Shown here: one piece after another, positions 16,907-24,012 of the stretch
Layout of the letters: each line of letters opens with the position of its first letter
Numbering within the stretch: the stretch's first letter is position 1
Assembly (NCBI GenBank): GCA_002683135.1
Contig: NYSS01000115.1
Span: forward strand, 1-49,647
Direction: 5' to 3'
Source of the DNA: Planctomycetota bacterium
Lineage (GTDB): Bacteria; Planctomycetota; GCA-002687715
DNA: 49,647 bases
Translations under genes and position numbers: made by a program
The notes under the pieces: model-generated
The model's input: only the letters and a program-made list of their open reading frames with translations
Databases searched by the model: none
Told to the model about the DNA's origin: nothing

Positions 16907-18469
16907 CTATAGCTCTTTTCGGCGCTGAGCCCGCTCGGGGATGATCAGGGTGTCCTCTCGGTACTCACCCTTCCCAAGCTGGGTGTTGTAGTTGCAGTCC
17001 TTGCAGCAGGGAATCGGGTCACCCTTGAGGAGGCGCTCCCGCATCTCCTTCATGGCTGGGCCATTCCAGATGCTGGAGAGCTCTTGCTCGTTGATGTTGC
17101 CGACGACCGGACGCCCCTGGATACAGCACGGGGCCACATCGCCAGCCAGGCTGATAAAGACCTCGTTCCAGAGGAACTTGCAGGTGTAGTGCCCATCCTG
17201 CTCCTCAGGCTCGGCGGCGATGCCGTACCCGAGATGGTCAGCCTCTCCCGGCCCCGGCCCCGGCCCGGCGGTCTCCAGCGCGGCGCTCATCGCCATCCGG
17301 GCCTGCGCCTGCTCACGCCGCTCATCAGGGGATTGCTGGAGCGGCGACCCGAAGGCCCGCTCCCGGTTGAGGGCCTCCTGCCCCTGGACCACCTGCAGCG
17401 CTGAAGCTGCCTCAACCTGCGAGGTGCCGCCGATCTCGTCGAGGGGCACGAAGTTGATGTTACCGTCCGCGTCCGGCTGCGGGATGTTGGCTCCCACCTC
17501 GTGAAACGACTCCTCCGGCCTCGCCGCATCGATATTCAAGTCCGGCAACGCTCCGCCGGCGAGCGCGTCCTTCAGGTGTGGCAGCGGCCCATCCGGGAGG
17601 TCAACAGGCGGGAACACGACCGCGGCCATCTCCTCCTCCGTGACTCCGGGGAACGCCGCAGGAAACTCGGCGAACTGGCCGAGCTCGTCCGCCACAGCAG
17701 TGGCGCGCGCGAACGCCTCGTTGGCGAGCGCCTTCTGGGTGAGCAGCGAGCTCTTCGCCATCTTGGGACTGAACGCGATCATCAACGCGCCGTTGAACTT
17801 GTCTACGCCAAGCTCGTGCGCGAGCCGCACCATCGCGGGCAACTCGTGGATGTTCTCCCGCATGAGGGTCGAGTTCATGTGGAAGTAGGGCCTCCACTCA
17901 CCCTCCGGGATCTCCTCGCGCCAGCGTTGGAACGCCAGCATGTTGCGAGTAATGACATTGAAGTCGCCGCCGATACGGATGCGATTGAAGGTCTCCCTCG
18001 TGCCGCCGTCGAATGAAACGACGATCCCCGCCGCGTGCGGCCCGATCTTCTCGATCATCGCCTCGTCGAGGAACTGCCCGTGGGTGATGAACTCGATCTT
18101 CGTCTGCGAAGCCTTCGCGATCTCCAGCACCCGATCGAGATAGGGCACCATGAGCGGCTCGCCGACCACCGTGAGGTTCACCACCAACGCGTACGGGAAC
18201 ACGTTCGGCACGATGACCTCGTCGAACTTATCCACGGGCATCGAGAGTTCGTAGCCCTTCTTGCGCCCGCTCTCGCGAGGCGCGGGGAACTCGCACATCC
18301 GACAGAAGAAATTGCAATCGGCGGTGAGCTCCAACGTCACCTTGAGCGGCATCCCGTCGATGTGCACGTCGCCGCGCTGGGCGGCCTCCCGGACCCGACG
18401 CTCGTTGTCGGCCTTGAACTCCCGGATCTGCTCAGGGGTATAGTCGTTCGGGTTGAGTGACAGACTCAT
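16907..18469 (-). CDS. Radical SAM protein with SPASM domain and internal insertion
   Basis: This 520-aa protein carries the radical SAM cluster motif CNFFCRMC (C52, C56, C59) and later barrel elements GEP (about 103-105) and VVSFDGGTRETFNRIR (150-165). A SPASM-type auxiliary Fe-S domain lies at the C-terminus, with C430, C448, C449, C488, C489 and C492 and the phrase GNINEQELSSIWNGPAMKEM. Between core and SPASM, about residues 270-425 form an acidic, Pro/Gly/Gln-rich insertion that looks disordered and is not usual for the family. SPASM enzymes modify peptides, sugars or cofactors. Here the gene sits among glycosyltransferases, overlapping the upstream GT4 gene by 4 nt, so a sugar substrate is possible. 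Family firm; reaction unknown. Confidence 0.85.
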   Translation of the reverse strand: MSLSLNPNDYTPEQIREFKADNERRVREAAQRGDVHIDGMPLKVTLELTADCNFFCRMCEFPAPRESGRKKGYELSMPVDKFDEVIVPNVFPYALVVNLTVVGEPLMVPYLDRVLEIAKASQTKIEFITHGQFLDEAMIEKIGPHAAGIVVSFDGGTRETFNRIRIGGDFNVITRNMLAFQRWREEIPEGEWRPYFHMNSTLMRENIHELPAMVRLAHELGVDKFNGALMIAFSPKMAKSSLLTQKALANEAFARATAVADELGQFAEFPAAFPGVTEEEMAAVVFPPVDLPDGPLPHLKDALAGGALPDLNIDAARPEESFHEVGANIPQPDADGNINFVPLDEIGGTSQVEAASALQVVQGQEALNRERAFGSPLQQSPDERREQAQARMAMSAALETAGPGPGPGEADHLGYGIAAEPEEQDGHYTCKFLWNEVFISLAGDVAPCCIQGRPVVGNINEQELSSIWNGPAMKEMRERLLKGDPIPCCKDCNYNTQLGKGEYREDTLIIPERAQRRKEL

Positions 18470-19848
18470 GCAGGGGCTCCTGCGAGTTCTCGGTACAGCG
18501 CCTCCAACGATCCCGCGTCGTCATCAACCGTTCGCGGCGACGTAATGCCGGACCGGAGGCGCGCCAACGCCTCACGGTCCTCGACCAAGGTGAGCAACAC
18601 TCGCGCAAGGTCCTCCGCCGATCCGGGCTCGAACAGGTAGCCGTCTACGCCGTCAGTCACCATCTCAGCCATGCCTCCCAGGCGCGAAGCCACCACCGGC
18701 ACGCCGTTGCGAAAGGCCTCCGAGATGACCAACGGCGCGTTCTCGTACCAGGTCGACGGCACGACGAGTACATCGAGCCCCGCGAGCGCGTCAGCCGCGC
18801 GCCCGGCAGCGAACGCCCCGGCAAACTCCGCTTCCCCCGGCACCAGCGCGGCGCGGACCCCCGCTGCGTAAGCGGGGCTCGAGGCGCCGGAACCCCAGAT
18901 GGACAGCGTCGCCTTGCCACGGGGGAGCAGGGCATGCGCCCGCGCGACGACATCCGTACCTTTTGCAGGGGTGATCGTGCCGATGAACCCGATCCGGAGC
19001 CGAGCGAGAGGCGGCGGTGATAGTGGCGACTCGGATGCGATCATGGGAATCCCGTATGGAGACCAGCTCATGCGATCAACCGGCCACCCGTCGCGGACGA
19101 AAGTCTCCATCAGAAACCGAGAGGGACACAGGAACCGATCGACGGCGTTCCACAGCGCTCGGACACGATCGGTTCGGCAACTCAGCCACTCCAACATACC
19201 CTCGCCATGGTTGTGCCGCAAAGCTATGTCTGTATGGGGGTTCTGTGCTTGTCGGCGTTCTTTGACGCGCTTGAGCGACGGAAAAGGGTCCCACCCCGTG
19301 AGACGCCGCACCCAACTGCAGGCTCCCGCGATCCGGGCCTCCCCCGGCGTCCTCCCGAAACGGAAGTCCTGCAGACACCGGGCGCACGTGCCAGCCTCCG
19401 CCTGCTCGCACACGACGCCGTCCGTCCTCCTCATCTGACCGCCGCGAGCGCAGAGCAGCCAGTACTCGTGGAGCGTCATGACCGACCGGACGCCACGCGC
19501 GCGAACGAGCGCCGGCGCGTCGAGTCCGATGTACATGAGGTGCTGGAAATGAACGACGTCGGGCTGCGTCTCGTCCAGCGCTCGGGCGAACGCGTCGTTG
19601 ACCTCCTGGCGCCCGAGCGAATCATCCGGTGAGCGGGCGATCCGGGGATGGGCGATCGAGATGACGGGGAGGCCGTCCTGCTCTTCTCTCCGCAACGACC
19701 ACGGGCGCCGAGTCCCGTCGTCATCCGTGGTCAGGACCGTCACCTCGTGCCCGCGCCCCTGGAGCGCTCGGGCGACACCGTCCGTGTACACCTCCACTCC
19801 CGCGCGGTGCCGAGGCAGGAAATGGTGACAGACCTGGAGGATCTTCAT
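18466..19848 (-). CDS. GT4 glycosyltransferase
   Basis: This 460-aa single-domain GT-B enzyme has MKILQVCHHFLPRHRAGVEV at the N-terminus, the four-Cys motif C133, C147, C155, C158, and the donor-site EX7E motif in WYENAPLVISEAFRNG near 375. A C-terminal EPGSAEDLARVLLTLVEDRE helix region follows. The frame is open far upstream, but ATG 19848 is preferred because it begins exactly at the GT4 fold and overlaps the stop of the preceding GT2 gene by 4 nt. The stop overlaps the radical SAM start by 4 nt. Retaining transfer of an activated hexose is expected for the family; the sugar is unknown. Confidence 0.87.
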   Translation of the reverse strand: MKILQVCHHFLPRHRAGVEVYTDGVARALQGRGHEVTVLTTDDDGTRRPWSLRREEQDGLPVISIAHPRIARSPDDSLGRQEVNDAFARALDETQPDVVHFQHLMYIGLDAPALVRARGVRSVMTLHEYWLLCARGGQMRRTDGVVCEQAEAGTCARCLQDFRFGRTPGEARIAGACSWVRRLTGWDPFPSLKRVKERRQAQNPHTDIALRHNHGEGMLEWLSCRTDRVRALWNAVDRFLCPSRFLMETFVRDGWPVDRMSWSPYGIPMIASESPLSPPPLARLRIGFIGTITPAKGTDVVARAHALLPRGKATLSIWGSGASSPAYAAGVRAALVPGEAEFAGAFAAGRAADALAGLDVLVVPSTWYENAPLVISEAFRNGVPVVASRLGGMAEMVTDGVDGYLFEPGSAEDLARVLLTLVEDREALARLRSGITSPRTVDDDAGSLEALYRELAGAPA

Positions 19849-20750
19849 CGGTCGACGACTCCGCGGTCGACAGGCCGCCCCAACAAGCCATGCACGATGC
19901 CGCGCCCCTTCGCGAGCGCCGACGATCCCCGCCCACGCAGGGCGGACACCAGCATGAGGGCCGGCCATAGGACGACGTCGAGCATGACGAAGCCTGACCA
20001 TAGCTTGAAGGTCCCGTGACGCTTCAGGAAAAGCACCGAACCATAGGCCGTCAGGTACTTGCGCCCCGGCGAATAACCGCCGCCCGTGCTCCCTGCACCG
20101 GAGTGCTCCATGATGGCGGTCGGCACGTAGACGCAGCGGAACCCCGCCTTGCGGGCTCGCGCACAGAAGTCCGCGTCCTCCACATACACGAACCAGGATT
20201 CGTCGAGCAGTCCGACCCGCTCCCATACGTCCTTGTGGACGAGCAGACCACACCCGGTGAGCGAATCGACATCCTCCTCCTGCAAGAAGCGCCCCGCACC
20301 AGGGCGCTGGTGCCCGCGCAGATGGGCGAGGTTGGGGGCCCAGCCCATACGAACACCGCAGCACCACAGGACATCTGTGGACCGTTGGTGGTAAATCCGG
20401 CCGCCGAAGAGCCCCGCGGCGGGGTGGCGCTCGGCCGCGTCGAGGAGGGCCGGCAGGGTCCCCGGGTCCACGACAGCGTCGTTGTTGTGCAAGAAGACGT
20501 ACTCCGCGCCATCTTCGAGGGCAGCGCGGATACCGACGTTGGCGCCGGCGGCGAAGCCGAGATTGGCCCCGTTGCAGTGCACACGGGCCCACGAGTGTGT
20601 CTGGCGAACGGCCTCGACCGAGCCGTCCGTTGAGCCGTTGTCGACGACGTGCACGACCACGTCCCCAGGTAGCGAGGCCCGCAGGTTATGGAGGCAACCG
20701 AGCGTCGTGTCCCGCCCGTTCCAGTTCACCACGACCACGTGGACGCTCAA
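19845..20750 (-). CDS. GT2 glycosyltransferase, rhamnosyltransferase-like (TTG start)
   Basis: This GT-A enzyme of about 301 aa has VVVVNWNGRDTTLGCLHNL, VVDNGSTDGS, NLGFAAGANVGIRAAL, the metal-site variant FLHNNDAVVDP, and the acceptor-side YVEDADFCARARKAGF followed by MEHSGAGSTGGG. These phrases match WbbL-like rhamnosyltransferases. A hydrophobic C-terminal segment (about 250-275) may contact the membrane. The start is TTG at 20750, giving a 4-nt TTGA overlap with the stop of the upstream GT2 gene; the longer upstream frame has no GT2 character. Its end overlaps the GT4 gene by 4 nt. Confidence 0.82.
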   Translation of the reverse strand: MSVHVVVVNWNGRDTTLGCLHNLRASLPGDVVVHVVDNGSTDGSVEAVRQTHSWARVHCNGANLGFAAGANVGIRAALEDGAEYVFLHNNDAVVDPGTLPALLDAAERHPAAGLFGGRIYHQRSTDVLWCCGVRMGWAPNLAHLRGHQRPGAGRFLQEEDVDSLTGCGLLVHKDVWERVGLLDESWFVYVEDADFCARARKAGFRCVYVPTAIMEHSGAGSTGGGYSPGRKYLTAYGSVLFLKRHGTFKLWSGFVMLDVVLWPALMLVSALRGRGSSALAKGRGIVHGLLGRPVDRGVVDR

Positions 20751-21808
20751 GGCATCAGCCCCCTCGCCGCGTGAAAATACAGCCGCATCAGGACATCGAG
20801 CGTTCGGGCGCACTGCCGGGCGAGCGGCTGCGCCATGGCCGAAGCGGTAAACGTCAGGGGCGGGGCGCCCAACAGATCGCGATCCCTCACCTGGCGCGAG
20901 GCGCGGACCCGAGCACGCACACGGCGCACATGCCCGAGGTGGGCCACGACAGCCAACTTGCCGCGTACATACGCAAGCGGGTGCCCGGCGAGCGTCGCGA
21001 AGACCAACCACGCCGCCTCAAACAGCAGCAACGCAGGCCACAGCAAGGCCAGGCTGGTCCACTCCCATAACCCCAGCACCACGAGGCTCCGATTGCGCGC
21101 ATGTAGGAAGACCCGGCGCTGGGGATAGGCGTCGGACTCGAGAGAGACGCCGGCGGAACCACCGGCGTTGACCGCCACGGCCTCAGGCACGACGACGAGA
21201 CGCAGCCCGGCGATCCGCAACCGCAAGCTCAGCTCCACGTCCTCCATGAGAAAAAACAGATGCCTGTCGAAGCCACCGCACTCCCGGATCGGTTCCCGAC
21301 GCACCAGCGCACAGCCGGACGTCAGCACATCCACCTCCCGAGGCTCCCCTCCGACGCCGGGGTCTTCGTGCCGGAGCATGTGCGGCTGCCCCGCGTAGTG
21401 GCAGACGCCGCCCTCGTACTGAACGACCTCACGCCGGTCGGCGAAACGCAAGCTCGGCCCTGCTATCACCCGATCTTCCGAAGCGAGCAGCGCCGCGCGC
21501 AGCGCCGCGATCGACGCGGCGTCGACCTCCGTGTCATCGTCCAGCCACAAGACCAGCGGCGTGGACGCGACCTCCAGCCCTCTATTTCGAGTCACGCACG
21601 GGCCGACGTTCTCCTCGAAACGTTCGGTCCTTAACTCAGGGATGGCGGCCGCCGCGGCGGCGACCGAGCCGTCAGCGCTCGCGGAGTCCATGACCCAGAC
21701 GGCCGCGAAGCGGGCGCCGTCGAGCAAGCTGCGCAGCCGGGTCGTCAACGCCGGACCGGCGTCATGAGCCGTAACGACAACGGTGACGTCAAGGAAGGCA
21801 GCGGTCAT
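20747..21808 (-). CDS. GT2 glycosyltransferase
   Basis: This 353-aa GT-A enzyme has VTVVVTAHDAGPALTTRL, WVMDSASADGS, NVGPCVTRNRGLEVAS, the DxD region LWLDDDTEVD and the acceptor-side FFLMEDVELSLRLRIAG. Residues about 240-290 are strongly hydrophobic (two helices around SLALLWPALLLFEAAWLVFA), so the enzyme is probably membrane-attached. ATG 21808 follows the upstream GT2 stop by 45 nt; the downstream GT2 gene overlaps by 4 nt. It belongs to the same run of sugar-transfer genes. Donor and acceptor are unknown. Confidence 0.85.
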   Translation of the reverse strand: MTAAFLDVTVVVTAHDAGPALTTRLRSLLDGARFAAVWVMDSASADGSVAAAAAAIPELRTERFEENVGPCVTRNRGLEVASTPLVLWLDDDTEVDAASIAALRAALLASEDRVIAGPSLRFADRREVVQYEGGVCHYAGQPHMLRHEDPGVGGEPREVDVLTSGCALVRREPIRECGGFDRHLFFLMEDVELSLRLRIAGLRLVVVPEAVAVNAGGSAGVSLESDAYPQRRVFLHARNRSLVVLGLWEWTSLALLWPALLLFEAAWLVFATLAGHPLAYVRGKLAVVAHLGHVRRVRARVRASRQVRDRDLLGAPPLTFTASAMAQPLARQCARTLDVLMRLYFHAARGLMP

Positions 21809-21853
21809 CGGTCAAGCACGCGCGCAGCGTCGATCCCGCTGTCCCACGGTGGC

Positions 21854-22954
21854 CTACTTCGTCGGCAGTGCGAAGTCGGGGTGCCTGCAGACACGTCGCT
21901 GCCGCCAACAGCGAGGCAAGCCCCAGAACGCCGCCCCGGTCGCCTTGAGGACGATCCACCAACCTCCGCGCGTCTCGCGGATGACGGAGAAGATACCGAT
22001 CGTGCCGACGGCGTCGGCACGGACCTGCTCGTTCCGCGGGCGAAACTTATGCATGACCTGGAGGGCAAAGAAGTAGACGATCTGCCAGACGGCCACATGC
22101 TTGAACAGGTACCACCACAAATTGCGAACGTGGTAGTAGAGGCTCCGCGGTCCCGCCTTCATGCCGAACGGTGTCCCGTGGTGACACCACGCCGTCGGGT
22201 ACTGAAGGATGCGATACCCGGCGTTCATGACGCGTGCAGACAGGTCCCGCTCGTTTCCGTAAATGAAGAACGCCTCGTCATAATACCCGCACAGCTCTAG
22301 CACGTCGCGGCGGGCAAGGGTGGCGCAGCCACGGAACGTGGCCATGTAACGCTCCTGATGGACATCCGGGTGGTTGAGGAACCACTCGGGCATGCCGGGC
22401 TCGACGACCCGGGTGGAGATCATGGCGGTGGAGGGCGGCTCATCGACCATGCGTCCGAGCGTCAACTCCACCCAGTCCTCGCAGAGCTGGACATCGTCGT
22501 CGAGGATGGCGATGAAGTCCGTGGCCGCGTTCTTGAAACCGATATTAAAGGTCTCGCACGCCCCATATCCGCTGTGGGGCATGACGATGAGGTCGACCTC
22601 TGGAAACTCGGAGCGGATCATCGCAGGCGATCCATCCTGGCTGTCGTTGTCGACGACGATGATCCGGTCGAACGGCACGGTCTGTCTGCGTAGGGCCTGG
22701 AGGTTCTTCTCCACCCACTCCTTCTTGTTGAAGGAGACCATCACCGCGGCGACGGTCGACCGCCCCTCGGGAGGGGCGGTGTTCAGCCACTTCTCTCGGG
22801 CCTCGTCCTCGGCCGCGAAGCGCTCCACGTCCGGCGCCGCCGTGTATCCGATCGCCCGGCCAGGCGTGGGCCTGACCCTACGGAGGCCTTCGCGCAGGTC
22901 ATGAAGCAACGCACGCTCTGGGTTCGCCGTTGAGTGGGTCCCACCGGTGCTCAT
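21854..22954 (-). CDS. GT2 glycosyltransferase
   Basis: A GT-A domain begins about 70 residues in: VAAVMVSFNKKEWVEKNLQA, IIVVDNDSQDGSP, GYGACETFNIGFKNAATDF, the DxD site ILDDDVQLCEDW, and FIYGNERDLSARVMNAGYRI. One hydrophobic segment near residue 300 (AVWQIVYFFALQVMH) may anchor it. The start is uncertain: ATG 22954 (366 aa) is chosen, but ATG 22987 and GTG 23032 are also in frame and none has a good ribosome site. The gene is the first after a probable terminator, so it may head a separate transcript. The conserved core is complete whichever start is used. Confidence 0.82.
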   Translation of the reverse strand: MSTGGTHSTANPERALLHDLREGLRRVRPTPGRAIGYTAAPDVERFAAEDEAREKWLNTAPPEGRSTVAAVMVSFNKKEWVEKNLQALRRQTVPFDRIIVVDNDSQDGSPAMIRSEFPEVDLIVMPHSGYGACETFNIGFKNAATDFIAILDDDVQLCEDWVELTLGRMVDEPPSTAMISTRVVEPGMPEWFLNHPDVHQERYMATFRGCATLARRDVLELCGYYDEAFFIYGNERDLSARVMNAGYRILQYPTAWCHHGTPFGMKAGPRSLYYHVRNLWWYLFKHVAVWQIVYFFALQVMHKFRPRNEQVRADAVGTIGIFSVIRETRGGWWIVLKATGAAFWGLPRCWRQRRVCRHPDFALPTK

Positions 22955-23109
22955 CGGCGAGTCGGATCCGACTCCACGCTTGTGCATCGATCGAGGATGG
23001 TCTTCAGACACCGCCGCCGCCCCCACGTCCACGAGTCACGTGCAACGCCACCCGATCGCGTGATCGGAAGCGGGATTGCTCGTCAGTACGGACCGATATG
23101 TGGATCGGC

Positions 23110-23152
23110 AAAAAAGCCGGAAAAACCACAGCAGGACTCGACAAAGTCCGGC
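23110..23152 (-). terminator. Probable intrinsic terminator after PIG-L gene
   Basis: Read on the minus strand, GCCGGA and TCCGGC form a 6-bp stem around a 25-nt loop that can fold further (GGACT/AGTCC as an alternative), followed at once by TTTTTT. It lies about 105 nt after the stop of the PIG-L gene at 23257 and before the GT2 gene at 22954. It would split the glycan run into two transcripts. The rest of the 302-nt gap (22955-23256) shows only a weak promoter-like pair, TTGCCG-17-TACTGA, on the same strand next to the T run. Confidence 0.5.
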
Positions 23153-23256
23153 GCTGGGACGGGGGTGTAGGTGAAGGTGCCACGGGGGATCTGCGGAAAA
23201 CTGCGCAGGGAGTGGATCGGAGAAGTGGCGCTGCCCTGCACTTTTTCCTGAGAATT

Positions 23257-24012
23257 TCAGAGGCTCGGCCCCATATCGTCCGTCAGGCGCAGAAGCTGCT
23301 CCACGATGTCGAGGAACCCGTCCGCTCGGGCCGGATCGACCCTCAGATACGCCTCCGCATAGCGGATCGCGGCGTCATCCACATTCACGGTGCGGGCGTG
23401 ATTCAGCGCCCGGACCTTCGCCACCAGGTCGTGGTGAAGCAGCTGGCTCGGGAAGGCACGGACGGCCGCCTCCTTCTTGAGCATCTGGGGGGTGATGTCG
23501 AGCAGCAGGTTTGCCGGCATCATCGCCCCCACCTCGTAGCAGAGGAGCTCCGGCTTCTCCGCCGCGGCCCGAACCGCGCGAAACGCGATGAGCGACGTGG
23601 CCCGGTGGTCGGGGTGCACCTCATACGGCGACGGCAACAGGAGCGTCGTGGGGCGGACGCGGTCGATCAAGCTGACCAAGTCCCCTACCGGCCCCCAGTT
23701 GTCCTTGAGGCTTCCGTCCGGATAACCAAGGAAGTGGTGCTCAGCGCCGCCGAGCAGGTCAAGCGCACGCAGCGTCTCCTCCTTGCGTAGCGCCACATAT
23801 TCCGGACCGCCGTCGCCGCCCGGATTTCCGAGGCCGCCGTCGGTCATGACCGCGACGTGTACCTCAACGCCCTGGTCACGATGCGCTGCGACGACGCCAC
23901 CGCACCCGAGGATCTCGTCATCGGGATGAGGCGCGACGACGAGCGCGGTGCCCTTCACGGCCCACGTCGCTGGGAGCAACGGCTCCCATGGTCGGTAGTG
24001 GGCCGCCGTCAC
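23257..24012 (-). CDS. PIG-L (LmbE-like) deacetylase 1
   Basis: This 251-aa protein shows the zinc-binding AxPHPDDE motif (P28-E33) and the second ligand motif VHPDH (H133, H136) of the PIG-L/LmbE/MshB superfamily. These are metal-dependent N-deacetylases acting on GlcNAc-type sugars or related amides. Length and motif spacing are normal, and no signal peptide is present, so it should act in the cytoplasm. It overlaps the GT4-GT2 gene by 4 nt, which suggests it deacetylates a sugar added by, or supplied to, that enzyme. A second member lies immediately on the other side of the same transferase gene. Confidence 0.88.
   Translation of the reverse strand: MTAAHYRPWEPLLPATWAVKGTALVVAPHPDDEILGCGGVVAAHRDQGVEVHVAVMTDGGLGNPGGDGGPEYVALRKEETLRALDLLGGAEHHFLGYPDGSLKDNWGPVGDLVSLIDRVRPTTLLLPSPYEVHPDHRATSLIAFRAVRAAAEKPELLCYEVGAMMPANLLLDITPQMLKKEAAVRAFPSQLLHHDLVAKVRALNHARTVNVDDAAIRYAEAYLRVDPARADGFLDIVEQLLRLTDDMGPSL

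Noticed and set aside
17250-17275. GGCCCC-type short repeat
   Set aside because: It simply encodes Pro-Gly repeats in the disordered insertion of the radical SAM protein; no evidence of a mobile or regulatory repeat.
19849-20592. Upstream extension of the GT4 frame, giving a 708-aa protein
   Set aside because: The added part is Arg/Ala-rich, antisense-like and lies over the GT2 gene. The GT4 fold starts exactly at ATG 19848 with a 4-nt overlap.
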